A stretch of DNA of 64,000 nucleotides from Elephas maximus indicus (GCF_024166365.1 NC_064843.1:62644532-62708531), one strand, 5' to 3'. Counted from the first letter of the stretch, positions 1-12,724 are shown. The notes: generated by a model from the letters alone, not told the origin. Numbers and translations: made by a program.

Positions 1-1473
1 TGGCTGTTTCCATTTTTCTCTCTTGTCCATGAGAATGGTAGCCATTTTCAAATGCTAAGGATGGTGCATTATTCAAAATGTCTTCTGGAAACTGGCCTCA
101 CTGAAATTGGAATTATTTGTCCATAGGGACCCATCCTTCTCAGTTCTCTTTCCTTCAGCATCAGCAGCCTCTAATCTCCCAGCACATCTATGCTGCCTGA
201 GTTTCTTCTGTGAAAAAAGGAAAATATGCTCTCATCAATTAATTTGCACTAAGACACCAGAGATTCAAATTTACACTCTCTCCCTCCTATCCCACCTCCA
301 ACAGGGAGCATTTGCATTTTAAAAGAAGGCAACACTTAACATAAGGGAATAGTGCATGGGGTTTGGGGGGGGGGGGATGGTATTTTGGAAAGGGGAAGCC
401 TTCCAAGCACCTTCCAGGTGACACATTCCAGTCATAAATACCACCATTTCTGCATGTAGATGTGTATGTCACCTAAGCTCCACTTGGGCTGGGAAAGAGT
501 TTCAGAATAAATAGTTGCAGGCTCTAGACAAATCTCAAATAAATAAAGCCTGAAATCTAGAAATGAGCTTTACTAATCGCTTCAGTGCTCACCAGCTCAA
601 CTTCCAACCACCGGTGTCCCATTGCCTGGGCACTTTCTTCAACACCTGATGCCCTCTCTGCCTGTGCCCACCAAGAGCAGCCTTCAACTAATGACTAATG
701 CGAGCTGGTGTACAAATACCTCAGCTCATTGAGCTCACCTTAAGGCAGGGGGTCTACACTGTCTCCCAGAGTTCCCTCGGTAGAATTAAATTCCAGTTGC
801 CCACAGTGGTAACTTGTTTTATAATGCACCTTAATGGTGCTTTCCATTCTGTGTTTCCAATTCCACTTCCCTACCAGTATCTCCTGAGATCACTTCTCAA
901 AAAATGTCTTGCTTTAGGCGAAACTTAAACTCATATACTCTCATTTTACAGTTAAGAAAAATAAAGCCAGGGTGTGGATTATGTTAGGTGAGCTGCTGTA
1001 ACAAAGTGATGAAAAACATGCAGCCTTCAAACAAAATGGAAATTTCTCTCCATGTAACAGTCCGGGGGGAGGGACTACTCTGCTCCAAGAAGTCACCTCA
1101 GGAACCCAGGCCATAAGTTTGGCCATCTGTTAATATTATTCCCAACCAGCAAGAAAAGGAAAAGAGAAATACAAGTACAAGGTGATGATTGCTCACATCA
1201 CTTCTGATTGCATTCCATTAATCTCACTGGCTGCACATAGCTGCAAGGGAGGCTGGGAAAGACAATCCAGCTGAGCAGCCATGTGCTCACCTAGAAGAAG
1301 AAAAGAAATTGATGAGAAGTGGCAAACAGGGGTCTGACATAGAGATAAGGCAATCACCCAAGTTACTGTACCTAGTTAGTGGACAACTAGGACTATGCAC
1401 CTTCTGCTCACATTTTTTTTCTTCCACCCCCTGCTTTGATTTCAACTAGATTATGGCAGGCTTCAAACATCAT
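1..1473. other. Intergenic DNA, no gene recognised
   Basis: I see no conserved coding exon. The stretch is AT-rich with short low-complexity tracts, including a G run near 366-376. The part around 700-930, ending in a run that reads AAAATGTCTTGCTTTAGG, resembles the end of an old interspersed repeat that I cannot assign to a family. The small open frames lack coding character. Confidence 0.5.
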
Positions 1474-1700
1474 GAGTCCCTTGCTGGCACAAATGGTCAA
1501 TGCGCTCAGCTGCTAACTGAAAGGTTGATGGTTTGAGTCCACCCAGAGGTACCTCAAAAAAAAAAAAAAAAAAAGGGCTTGGTGATCTGCTTCCAAAAAA
1601 TCAGTCATTGAAAACCCTGTGGAACAAGTTCTGCTCCAACACACACAGGGTCATCGTGAGTTGGAATCAACTCAATGGCAACTGGTTTGGGTTTTTTTGT
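1474..1700 (+). mobile_element. AfroSINE copy, 'GCGCTCAGCTGCTAAC' head type
   Basis: This is a tRNA-headed SINE whose 5' part reads GCGCTCAGCTGCTAACTGAA and whose 3' part contains the standard afrotherian tail (GGGTCATCGTGAGTTGGAATC, then CAACTCAATGGCAACTGG). An expanded A run of about 20 bases lies inside the element near 1556-1574. The head differs from the common GGAGCCCTGGTGG head, but the tail is shared. Confidence 0.85.
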
Positions 1701-1904
1701 TTATTTGGCTTTCTTTGGTTTTGAAATGTCAGGCTAAAGAGACTGATAGTCTGCAGGGTCCATCTCCCCTATTGCAGAGGCAGCAAAAAGGAATAAACCT
1801 GTGGAGACCCTCTCAGGTTGGGTTTACATGAGGCTTCTGGTTTGGCCCTTCTGAACAAAGCAAACAGCATAGGGGTTCCTAACTGCATGTGACCCTCTTT
1901 CTTT

Positions 1905-2445
1905 CTAATTTATTTTTGTTCGTATTGTGGTTGAGAACATACGCCAATTAAACAGTTTCTACATGTATAATTCAGTGACATTTTGTGCAACTGTTCTAAC
2001 CCTCCTTTTCCAAGTTGTCCCTACCCCATTAACATAAACCCAGTGCCCACTAAGGTTCCTATCTAATCTTTTTTGTTTTGTTTTTTAGAAAGTTTTATCT
2101 TGATATAATTTTAAACTTTCAGAAAAGTTGCAAAAATAGCACACGGAACTTCAATCTATCCTACCTAATCTTCTGAGTTGCTGTTGTCAACTTAATCCCA
2201 TAGAGATAGTTCTTAAAAGAGAACAAAGTTCAAGGCAGACATTCTTTACTAATTAAACTAAACTGTTGTTTGGTTTAAAGAAGATTTCAGGGGATGTTTT
2301 TGGTTTAAGTTTTAAAGATTATCTCAGGGCAATAATTTTAGGGGTTCATCCAGCCTCAATGGCTCCATAATGTCTGGATTCCATAAGAATTTGATGTTCT
2401 GTTCTGCATTTTCCCCCTTTTGATCACGATTCTTCTACAGAACAA
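1905..2445 (-). mobile_element. L1 3' UTR fragment (older afrotherian L1)
   Basis: Read on the minus strand this segment matches, element for element, the 3' UTR of the plus-strand L1 at 33150-33596 (tracts such as the AACAGTTTAG and TAAGAACTATCT regions, ending in the sequence before the A tail). No ORF2 remnant is attached, so it is a 5'-truncated insertion. About 90 bp at 2071-2161 is absent from the other copy. It is flanked by CCTATCTAATCTT and CCTACCTAATCTT, which look like a target-site duplication of a small later insertion. Confidence 0.75.
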
Positions 2446-3186
2446 TTACCTCCTCTTTTAAGCAAAGTCAGCCAGCCCTACTGCTAGCCCATGCAGCCCC
2501 TTGGAACATACTTAAAAATGACACCCCTTCCTCAAGGAATTTTACTGCCATCCACCACAACAGTGCCTTAAAAACCATACAAGTCTACAACAACAACGAC
2601 GAGAAGAGCACCCTGGAGTTATGTGAAGCTCAACCGGTCCAGCCTGCCTAGCTTCCTGGACAGAAAAGGGAGGGGAAAGACCGTAGGGCTGGCTGACATC
2701 CATGAGCTTCAGAGACATTTTACAAGCATCTCTGAAGGACCCAGGCTTGTTTCCTTGGTGTCTAGCTATCCACAGGCTGGCACACACCAAAGTTGGTTGT
2801 TTTGAGTCTGGTATCAGGGATGGAGATACTAGAAGGCTAAGCCCATCCAGAACAGTTCATTTAACTATTAAAATGGAGGAAAATGAGAGCGGACAGGTTT
2901 GTCTAAATGGATCCTGGTCATAACTTTTATATGCTAAACTGCATTATTCAAATTCAGTTTTTATTAGAGTTGGGGTTAAACTAGACATATATGTAGAAAT
3001 TATGCCTTTTTTAATGGCAATGGAAGAGAATGAATTGGAAGAATTTGTTTATTGGAAAAAATGTTTAATGGCTCTGCACTGTTTTCATACATCTTTTTTT
3101 TTTTAATCCTTTTATCCTGAATAGAGATTGCGCTGAGTTTTTAAATCACTAGTCTGCCTCTTGGCCATCCTTTAGCTTTTCTCAAT
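2446..3186. other. Intergenic DNA, nothing recognised
   Basis: No exon, known repeat or regulatory signature can be supported here. The short overlapping open frames between 2540 and 2920 occur on both strands and show no family resemblance. Confidence 0.45.
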
Positions 3187-3515
3187 ATGCTGTTGCTGTT
3201 GTTAGCTGCCTTCAAGTTGACCCTGACTACTGGTTGCCCCGTGTACAAAAGAACAGTCTTGAGCGTCCCCGTAATGGGTTCCACATTGGACTGATGTGTT
3301 CCATAGAGTTTTCATCAGCTGATTTTTGGAAATAGATCATCAGGCCTTTCTACCTACTCTGTCTTAGTCTAGAAGTTCTGCTAAAACCTGTTCAACATCA
3401 CAGCAACACACAAGCATCCACCGGCAGGTGGGTGGTGGCTGCACATAAGGCACTGAACCTGGGTCTCCCACATGGAAGGCAAAAATTCTCCCACTGAACT
3501 ACCATTGCCTCCTTT
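3187..3515 (-). mobile_element. Long AfroSINE variant with tRNA-like head (full length)
   Basis: On the minus strand this begins with a tRNA-like head (GGTAGTTCAGTGGGAGAATT..., followed by a GGTTC-type B-box region). It continues through a long middle (CTTCTAGACTAAGACAGAGTAGGTAGAAAGGCC type) and ends with a tail reading CAACTTGAAGGCAGCTAACAACA. It is the same variant as the plus-strand copy at 17503-17841. Confidence 0.8.
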
Positions 3516-5935
3516 CCCAAAATAAAAGCTACATACCCTATTTTTATACAAATTAGATGCACCATCTATGTTTGTTTGACAGCTGCACCCTTCCACTCCC
3601 CCGCCAAGGAATTTTTGTAAGCGTGCTATGCTAACTTTTTTACAGCAACATGTAAAAATAAAAATGGCATAGCAGTGCTTAGGAAAACATCTCACAGGGG
3701 GAGGGTGCAGTTGGCAAACAAATGTAGAAGATATGCATTATTTGTGTAAAAATGTGGTATCTTTAGTTTGGAAAGTACCAGGGTTGAATCTTGTTTAAGT
3801 TACTGAACATCAACTATTACTATATTTTCAGTAATTTTAGGGCAAGTGCACATGAGTGCCTCTGATTTGAACTCCATACATCAAGGTAGTAATCAAATAT
3901 TGCATTTTTCCCCCAACAATATTCAGTTATACTTAGCAAACCCCCTTCAAATGCAAATGTAAATATCACTTAGGAGACTGTGTTGAAAATATGTATCTCA
4001 TCACCAAGAAGCCAAGCATTTATCAAGATAATCTTCCCAAACTCATCAACTTTAATGGTATCCAGACGGCTTTTCTGGAGAGGGCTCATTAGTTAAAAAA
4101 AAAAAAAAAAATCAAAATTTCCATGTTCTCTGGCTTTACTTTCATAGTTAAAAACATAACCACAGTTCCCTGCCTTCTTATTTAATAGTCATTTTCTGCT
4201 CATATACTGCCTTGAAAAATAGTCAAACAAATGTAAAGAAGATAAATATCAAGCATAAATGAACCACTACCAAGGGGGATAGGCTGTGTGCATAAAAATG
4301 AGTAACACCAGAGCTGCAGATTAAGAAACCGGATATGCTGGCGTTTAAAATTAAAATGGTTCCCAAAAGAGTAGATAATGTTCCATTTAAGAAAAGAAAT
4401 GTTTTCAAATCACTCCTCTGACTAGAGAAGTCTGAATCAAAGTCAGAAATTAATAAAAGGATGAGGACACAGAGAAAGCCCCAGTCATAAATAACAGAGA
4501 CGATTTATATGCTTACAAAAGCCTGCAAGGCCCGGCAGTGTCTATAGTTCTATGGGAAAAATCTAATGATATGCAAGAAGACAATGTTAAAAATAGAAAT
4601 GAATGTGTCTGGTAGAAATGCTATTGTATTCTTGTGACACAATGAATTGTTTTCTGGAAAAGCAATTCTTCAATTGAGCCCAGGCAAGCATGTATTCATT
4701 GTAAAGTTGTATATTTAGGCCTATAGTCTGAAGGGTTTGCCTGTATTTAAAGCTCAATGCTACCCTGGGCTCATTAGAGTGCAAGGACAAAGCTCTATCA
4801 TATTACTGATTCGACACTACTCAGAATTTAGGGGTAGATTTCAGGGCTTCAAGTACTTAGACTGTCAGCAGTATAGGAAATAAAAAGTAGAATATTGAAT
4901 AGGTGAGGTGTATACATCAAACACGTGGGAATGTATAGACAGAGAGATAAAGATCCTGGTCAAACATCCTATTATACTGAAGTCAATGCAGAACAATCTC
5001 AGTGTAAACATAGACTTGTAGTAAATAGAACTGCAATGCCAGGTTGCAAGTATTAGAGCAGTCTTTGAGTTTCATTCAGGATCAAATGGTTCCTTTCTAG
5101 ACTTCACCTCAGGAACAGGGCTGTGCTGTGGATGCTAGAATTAAAGGAGCGTAATCACAGCGTGAAAATCTTTAGTGTGGAGACCGGTACCAGGGAAAAG
5201 GATCCAATTTAAGGCCAGTTCTGATGGCAGGGGGGCATCACTCTATAAGTTCCTCCTTCCCAATTTGGGCCACCCCAGTGGCTGAGTGGGTGGGGATTTG
5301 TGCCCTCTCCTTTTCTCTCTGACAAACCTGTGCTTTGTGAAAGCTGTCTGCTAACAGGATGAGGGTGCATTGGTGGGGGCGGGGAGGGGGTGAAGGGATG
5401 AAGGAGGGATTTTGCTCAAGAGGTGGAATGGGAAGAGGTCCGTTAAAGAGTACAACAGCCAACAAAATTCAGCCCTATTTTCTGGTAACTCGACTTATTT
5501 TTTAATGTGTTTATTTCGGGGATAAATAATGCCTGCGTGTGGGAAGAAAACTGAAAGACACAAGAAGCAAGACAGTGAAAAGTGGTCTCCCTCCCATCCG
5601 CCTGCCCCCTTCCAGTAGCAACCACCTTGACTATTCTTCGTAGATATTTCCATACAAAAGTCAACTCACTCCGTTTTAAACCATGACGTTAAGGAAAAAC
5701 AGTCTACTCACCTCTGTTCTGTCCGCCCCAACACCCACGCCTTCCCCTCTCCCTCAGGTGGTTCCTCGCCCGGCCCCTTCCCCCAGCATGTTTATTCATC
5801 TCGAGGTCTTTAATAGACGACCTACCAACACCGTGGTGACCCAGGCGTTTTTATTTGTGTTTTTAAAAGGACAGGGTTATTTACTTAATGATAATGGCTT
5901 ATTTCACACATTGTCGTCTGCTGATGTTTAAAAGA
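3516..5935. other. AT-rich intergenic DNA, nothing recognised
   Basis: No gene or confidently assignable repeat was seen. Simple features include an A run near 4096-4111. The composition becomes more GC-rich after about 5560, approaching the CpG-rich domain. Confidence 0.45.
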
Positions 5936-5939
5936 TAAG

Positions 5940-6290
5940 AAGACATTTGTCAAGGCGGGCGCCTGAGGCCCTCGGAGGACGCCAGGAGACCCTGCCAAAA
6001 TGTTTCCAAACTGAATAGTCATTGGGCTGCCAGATAATTCAGAAACTATTTGTATGAGCTGTTTATCAAATTATTAACCGCACAGATGTTGTTTGGCTGA
6101 AGAGCAGCTGAATCCCCTCCCTGGCAGCCGCGGAGACAAAGGTCTCGAGGAATAATTGGAGATGTGCACGGAATATTAAATTAATTTACTGCTCTTAATT
6201 CTTATGCAAATTCTGACCTCCGATGGCGCCTATCAATTACCCCGCGCGCAGGGAGAGCGGACGCCACAGTTTCTTTTCTTCTCTTTCCTT
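5940..6290. promoter_or_regulatory. Candidate conserved non-coding element with homeobox/POU/SOX-type sites
   Basis: The block has low repeat content and a dense set of developmental factor-like motifs. These include several TAAT/ATTA cores (for example around 6170-6200), a perfect octamer ATGCAAAT at 6204-6211, ACAAAGG at 6136-6142, and AATTATTAACC near 6070. It sits at the left edge of a CpG-rich domain. I see no open reading frame consistent with an exon. The enhancer role is inferred from composition; conservation was not measured. Confidence 0.4.
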
Positions 6291-7139
6291 TTTTTTTTTT
6301 TCCTAAGAACTCGAGAAAGGAAATATTTGTAATAAGTAGGAGGTAGGGAGCACTACATAACTGGAATTATTTAATTGAATCTCCATGTTTTCAGGGACGT
6401 CTGTAGAGGATAAAGCCCCAGGGCGCAGGAGAAGGCGGGAGAGGTGCGGAGGGTGGAGGAATTTGGTGGTGTGACTGCACACCTGCGGTCGGCTGGCAGA
6501 CACAGCCGAGCAGGTACAGGACAAGGTAACTAAAGCCTTGACCTGCTGGCGGACGCGAGCCTTAGTGAACGCGCGAGTTCAGCATTAGCGCCTGACTCCA
6601 CCAAAACCGGCGATTTTTTTTTTTTTTTTTTTCTCAGAGGTTTCGCGGACTGAAATGCTTGGGGTCAGCCGTGAAAACACCTTTACAAAGCCTTTTCCTC
6701 CACCGCTACCTACAAGGTCGCCATCTGAGCTCCGGCTTGATTTTCTAAGGTCTTTAACTCGTCTTAACAACCCCCAACCAATATTTTGTTGTTGTTGTTC
6801 TTTGTTTGAAAAACCAAACCAGGGCAGCCAGAGCGCGCAGGCTCGACAGTTACTGAAATCCCGGATGAGCCGAACTGCGATCTCCTGCGTGGAGAAGGGA
6901 CACCAGCTCTTTTTCCCTGACTTCAGCAAACGCCCTCGGCTTTGTCTGCGCTTGAAGCTTAAACGCCGTGCGGTGGGTGGTGGTTTGTAAGACTGGGGCT
7001 CCCAGCCTTTCATCATCTTTCTAATAAGGAAAACCAAATCGGGCGCATAATGTCATCAGCCAGGGCCCGACCTCGCCGGGACCTCGGCAGCCCGATGATG
7101 TCGCCAGAGGCCCCCGGCGCAGCCACAACGCACCGCCTT

Positions 7140-7330
7140 TCAGCTCCTCGCAGCCCCCCACAAAAGCCAGACAACAATATCAATTAATCATGCAGCAGGC
7201 AAACAAGGAGATTTATCCCGCGACAAACAGCCCCACGGAGAGCAGCTGAATGGGCGTGATTAGCATGTGAAAAGGCGAGCAAAACTCCGCGGTTCAACAG
7301 CTAAAGAGCAATTTGATGGGGCTGGGATGG
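7140..7330. promoter_or_regulatory. Candidate conserved non-coding element
   Basis: A repeat-free block combines ATCAATTAATCATGC (homeobox-like), several ACAA/AACAA SOX-like cores, TTTATCCCGCG and GTGATTAGCATGTG. It lies between two CpG-rich stretches. The motif density and lack of coding potential suggest an enhancer; this is an inference. Confidence 0.35.
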
Positions 7331-8286
7331 GGAAATTACTTGATTAGCGTCCGTCGTAGGAGAGCACCGTTACTGCTCCTCTGCCGGGAATTCAACCCGG
7401 AACAAAACGCGCCGGTAAACGCGGAGACGGGGTGGGGGGGACAGCGGACGAGGAGGGTAGAGCTGGAGGCCAGCACTGCCGAGGCTGGGATGCAGTGGGG
7501 GCTGGAATAGTGGGCAAATGGCCTGACCTTCTGGCCACCGCCAAAGCCTGAGCAAACAGATAACTGGCCCTCCCTGCCCTCACCCAGGGCTCCCGGGCCG
7601 GGTCCCGACAGCCTCAAGATTGCCCAACCCCGGGGCTAGAGGCAGACCTTAACGCGCGATCCTTGGTCTGGCCCCGAGAGAGTGAAAAGGGCGCTTGCAG
7701 AGGGAAAGGTCTGCCGATGCCGTCCCTGCAGTCCCCCTGCGGTGCCCCAGTCAGCTCTAGGACTCCCAACCCTACGGGAGAGTCGCGAAGCAGGCGCGGC
7801 TGTTCCACCTCGCGGTTTCAGACGCGCAGCCAGAGAAGAAGTGTTTCCAGCTTCTCCGAATTTAATCTCCCGGCCCTGCCTCCTGGAAAAGCCACTGTAT
7901 TGGGGCCTGACGTTTGGCAAAAAAAAGGGTTCCTCAGCTGCCCCCCCACGGGAAGGAGGTGAAGAGCTGAGCGCTGGGAGAGCCCTAGCTCTGCGTGCCG
8001 CGGGTTGGAGGCTGGCGGGGACGCGCGGGGCAGCGACAGGGTGGGGCGCCGGGTGAGGGCGAAGGGCCTCGGGTTAGGAGCCTGCTCGAAGAAGGCCCCG
8101 GGCCTCGCTGTGTCTGGGCTCGGGTGGGTAGGCCCAAGCTGGCTTGGAGTTTTGGGTTGTGATACGCAGGACCAGATCTCCAGGCGGCGTGGAAAGTTGT
8201 GCATTGTGGCTGCCTCCCCAAGCCTGGAAGACAGCGCCAAAGGCCCGTGGCCCAGGGCTTGGTTTGGACATATTCGGGCCTAGTGG

Positions 8287-8340
8287 ATGGGATGGGGCTT
8301 TTATTTGCCGGGTTGGGATGGGGCTTTTATTTGCCGGGAA
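8287..8340. repeat. 26-bp tandem duplication
   Basis: The unit beginning GATGGGGCTTTTATTTGCCG occurs twice in direct succession (first copy from 8291, second from 8317) inside the CpG-rich domain. The two copies are almost identical, so the duplication looks recent. Confidence 0.85.
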
Positions 8341-9549
8341 GAAGAGTGACTGGACGAAACGTCAAGGGGCCGCATGGCTCAAGGTCCTCAAGGCATGGCC
8401 AAGTGGAGGGTGAAGGCCTACCAAGTCCCCTGCCCGCCAGACCCCCATCACTCCATCCTGGGCCGGCGCCAACCCCCTGCCCGCACCTCCGAGACACGGA
8501 CCTCGAGCTAAAACCTGCGCCCATCCCAACCCAGTTTTCCATTGTCGGAGCGCGGGAAACCTTTCCTGTGGACGCACACTCACAATCCTCTGCTCCCTGG
8601 CTTCTCCCGGTGCCGGGGAAGGGGAAGCCTCCCACCTTACCCCCCCCCCCCCAAAGGCCCAGGCTAACTTCCTCCGAGTTTCAAGACTCACTAAAAGGGT
8701 CCTTCTGGCTTCTGCCCTGCATCAGGGTGCACAGGTGAGTCCCTAGCATGACCTTCAATTTACCTGGGGGAGAGGAGATATACTCGACTTTGCTGAAATA
8801 CATTAACCCCAATGTAATAGTCTTACATGGACAGTCTCCAAAACCCTGGCGGTCTCAAAGACTCCCTGCCTCTTGGCACAAATAAACCAAACACCAAGGA
8901 GTCAAATCTTGCTTTATATTTAAAAGGGGGTGGGGCATAGATCGCCCCCATGGAGCTGAACAGTGTCAATTGACATGCAACGCTTTTTGAAATGTCCCTG
9001 GTAGCGTGTGTGTAACGAACTCGGACTCGCCCCTGTCCCCTCTTTCTCCTTCGCCTTCCCTCTCTCCCTCTGGACTCAGCGCTGAAGCCGCAGTGGGGCT
9101 CTTTCTTTGTTTTGCCCTAGCTGGGCCCCGCGAGCTTTGCCTCCCGGCCTGGCACCGGTGCAGAGGTGGGAGAGGGACGCCTCGGGCGGCAGGCCTGAAA
9201 GGCACACCCGCAAGCAGGGCGCAGCGACTGGCGGAGCGCGGCAGGACGGCGGCTGCAGGCTCTGCTCTAGGAACCCGAGACCTGCGCTTTTAGAGGGCTC
9301 ACACAGGGGCCGCTGAGCTTCAGGCCCGCGATGAGCCTCCAAACGCCTAAAAGCTGCAGGCGTTGTGGCAGCACGCTCGGAAATCTGTGTCTGGCGCGCC
9401 AGCCGGTCTTTCTACTCTCTACCCTAACGCGCCATGCTGCTCGGGGCGCTTTCCTGGGGTGGCTGGGGCCGTGTCTTTTAGTTCCAAAGCCAAGCAGTTG
9501 AAGATTCCAGTTAGCGGGCGGAGGCGGTGGCGGGGAACCTGGTAGCTGA

Positions 9550-10130
9550 ATGCCTTTGCCTGAGGGGTGGCAGAGCTGTTCCCACCAATAGGGAGGGCTC
9601 GGGGCTGGCTTTGTAGTTATTTTTACAAGGTCTGCCTGGTGCCCATCACATTGTAGTGAAAAGCAAAAGAGGCCGCTGCAATTTATTCCAATGGGCGGTT
9701 TTTAAGAAGCTGGCAATTTGAACCGGCTGGGTGTTATTTAGAGCAATATAAAATCAAATGATCCTATTTCTCAAATAACAGTGTCTGTAAGGAGAAGTGA
9801 ATCTTCTGAAAGGGTAATTGTCTGCTGATGGCTTTTCCCATTATACCCGATCTTGGCGTAAATGGTGTTCAGCCGCAGGCCTGAGAGCTAGGGCGAATCG
9901 CTGCGCCAGAGCTCGCACCGGGAGGCAGAGAAAGGCGACATTGCTCGTGTCCTGGCACGTTGAGGAAACAATGCCACCCAAAGCGCCCCCTATTTTGACG
10001 TCGTTTTGCAGGTATCCGAAATCATTAGACTTAAGTAATCTTGTGAATGCGAGAATAAAGCCAACTCTTCCTCCTTCTGCAACTTTGGGAAGTAGTTAGC
10101 AACTGGAGGCTGTCATTGCCCTCATAGCCT
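9550..10130. other. Repeat-free AT-richer block between CpG stretches
   Basis: This interval (for example CATCACATTGTAGTGAAAAG near 9650 and the AT-rich run around 9730-9830) contains no recognisable repeat and no credible exon. It has the look of constrained non-coding sequence, but that is only a visual impression. Confidence 0.3.
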
Positions 10131-10977
10131 CCTAGCATCGTTTAGTCTTTAATGTTTCAGGCAACAGATTGTCGATTATCTGGGAAATAAAACCCAGTTT
10201 GGAGCCCCTCGTTCCCGATGTCAGTACGGAGAACGTGGAGTCTTTCCATCCAATTACACACTTCTGCCTAGGACCTTCCCGGTCCGGTTTCTGGAACCCA
10301 GATTTAATTTCTGAGAAAGCTATTTCGTCCACTAGTCGCATTTTATTTACACCATAATATGTGGCACCCTTTTGGAGGAAAAAGTTTGGCCCTGGGCTTT
10401 TAAATTGTCCTTCGTGCCTCAGCCACTGGTTTTGGGTGGAAGCCAGATACAGGAGGTCAGCTTGTATCTGAAAGAAGCACGAACGAGGAGCAAATTTAAT
10501 GAATAATTTTAACAACAGTGACAAAATATCACGACGAGGCGCGACTTACGCGTCTGGCCTTGGGGCATCTTACAATCCAGGGGTCGAGCGGCAGCGCGCA
10601 CACGGGTGATGGACCCGACGCTGCCCCTGCAGGATCATTCCCAGTGGCAGAGGCGGCCACCGCCGCAACCCTCCCAGAAATCCTCTGTACTTATTACTAT
10701 GGCACCTGAAGAAGCGGCCTCCTCTCGGGAGCACGCAAGGGGAGATAGAAGGGTGTGTGACAGGAGCACAGGGGGCTGTGACTGGGGAGAAAGGCTACTC
10801 CAGGTTTTCAGCCACACCGGGCCAAGGACGCGACGCGGCTTCTGGGCTCTAGGACCTCCCCGAAAACTAAACTCCCTCGCCTCTCCCCCACCCCGCCCTT
10901 TCAGGTTCCCCCCCCCCCGCACCCCGCAGAATGGTTTTGTGGGCAACGAATTCCCTGAAATTGTAGGCATAGTCTAT

Positions 10978-11163
10978 AAACCGTGGCAATCGAGTCATAG
11001 CGACCGTATAGGACAGAGTAGAACTGCCCCCATAGGGCTTCCAAGGCAATAATCTCTACAGACAGAAGCAGACTGCCACATCTTGCTTCCCAGAAGCTGC
11101 TGTGAGTTCCAACCGCCAACCTTTCGGTTAACAGCCTTTAACCACTGCGCCACCAGGACCCCT
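10978..11163 (-). mobile_element. AfroSINE copy (long-middle subtype)
   Basis: On the minus strand it runs from a GGTCCTGGTGGCGCAGTGG head, through GGTTAACCGAAAGGTTGG and a middle containing GTGGCAGTCTGC, to the tail CGGTCGCTATGACTCG. It is the only mobile element inside the CpG-rich domain. Confidence 0.9.
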
Positions 11164-12724
11164 CTGCTAATTTGGGAACATGTCAGGCTGAGGCCTCGAA
11201 GAACCAATTTGTGGCATGTTTCTGTTCTCTCTGGGCAGGTTCGTTTTTATATTGTCTTTGGGTGTTCTGAGACATACGTATATGTGACCTCTGCTTACAA
11301 GGTCGTTGGTTATTCATTACTTCCCCCTTCTCTAGTTCTACTTCCAAACACCTGAAGAAGCTGAGGAAGAAAAGGTAATTCCTGCCGACCCGAGAAGCCC
11401 AGTCTAGGAGCCTACTTCATCCCTTTCGTGTAGAGAGGTTTGGTCACCTGGCCTGGAACCAGGCTCCTGGCACCAGGCGCGCGGTTCCCAGCGCTCCCCG
11501 GCCTCTTTGGCTGCAGGAGAGGTTGCAGCCTAGGCTAGCCCGCGGCATCCAGGGTGCCCTTTCCCCGCTGAAGATCCAGCTCGCAGCGGCCGGGCCGGGC
11601 GGAGGCCTGGACGCCTGGTCCTCGGAGCCCTGGTGGTGGCGCTTTCATTTTCTCTCCCGCTCGGCGCCTGGCTGGTCCTGGGATGCACTTGCCTAGGGCC
11701 TGTGGGGACACCCTGCGTCTGGAGGGCCTGCCCTCTCCCCGCTGAATATCAAGCACCGTGATGTGATCACGTAATAAGAGGCGACCTGCCCTCAGCCCGG
11801 CGAGTGGCCTCTCAGACCCCCCTCCGCGACTGCCGTCCCCCGCACAGCAGCAAAAGCAGCCACCTACCTCGCTCAGGACCGGCCTGCGCCCTGGCCGCTG
11901 GGACCAAGTGAGGGCAAACGCCGACAGCTGTGGCCACTCCTGCTGCTCAGACTTCTCCCGCGGGAAGGGGAGGCCACTTCCCGAGCCTGTACTCGGCATC
12001 TTAAGGAGAAAAGAGTGACAGCAAGGGTTCCCTCCAGTAACCTCCAAGGGGTCTGGATTGGATCCCTGCGCCTCCTGCCCAATAAACCAAGGCTGCAAAC
12101 CCGGGAGACTATACACCTGGAGTTTTGTTATCTTCTCTCCGCCTTCCCGCGGCTTTAGGCTCTTGCGCAGCTTAAAACATCCCCCCTCTTGGAGAAGTCT
12201 GAACCCGGGGCTGGCGGTAGACCCTGCCGGGCACGTGATAGGGCCAGGGTCCGCAGGCTAGAAGAGAGAAGAGGCTTCGGTCACCCAACGCGACAGTCGC
12301 CTGGGCCCCCCCTGCTGGGGGGGGTGCGGGAAGAGACCTAGCGGGCCTGGCCCGGCGCGCTCTCTTCCTGGGGGCCTCAGGATCCCAGGGACTCTCTAAG
12401 CCTCTGCCGCAGAGAGAAGAGATTTAAAAAAAAAGATCTTCCCATGTCTGGGCCGTTTCCTGGTCCTCTCCGCGCCTTTGCTCTTGAAAGATCCGGCGGC
12501 TCTCCCTGCTCTTCAGCTCAGATCCAAACTGTCCGGGTGCCCAGACCTCCCCTCTCCCTTCTGCAAGCCACCCCTTCCCGGTCTCCTCCGCCCTCCCCGC
12601 TGGAGCCCCACTGACCTTGGGAAGGCGCAGAGCCTCGGTGGCTTGTTAGGAGACACAGCGCTGCGGGGCAGGCAGCGGCGACCGGCTGGCTCTGGGGCTG
12701 CTGCCGGAGGCGCGAGAAGAGCGC

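Larger units (their letters stand above)
6100..12720. promoter_or_regulatory. Cluster of CpG-rich stretches (CpG-island domain), no protein gene recognised
   Basis: CpG dinucleotides are dense in patches near 6540-7130, 7640-8600, 9000-9560, 10550-10930 and 11390-12720. They are separated by AT-rich, repeat-poor blocks. Only one SINE interrupts the region (10978-11163). Open frames of 60-190 aa occur on both strands in many overlapping frames, as expected in GC-rich DNA, and none resembles a known protein or has exon-like splice borders I trust. Clustered islands of this kind often mark developmental loci or lncRNA promoters. In human, a lncRNA (LINC00237) lies upstream of KIZ; equating this region with it is only a guess. 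Confidence 0.5.

Noticed and set aside
362-378. Poly-G tract as a G-quadruplex element
   Set aside because: A single short homopolymer run without further G tracts nearby; there is too little to support a function.
12303-12326. C7-TGCT-G8 hairpin as a terminator or regulatory RNA
   Set aside because: A bacterial-style terminator has no meaning here, and the short C/G runs are common in this GC-rich domain.
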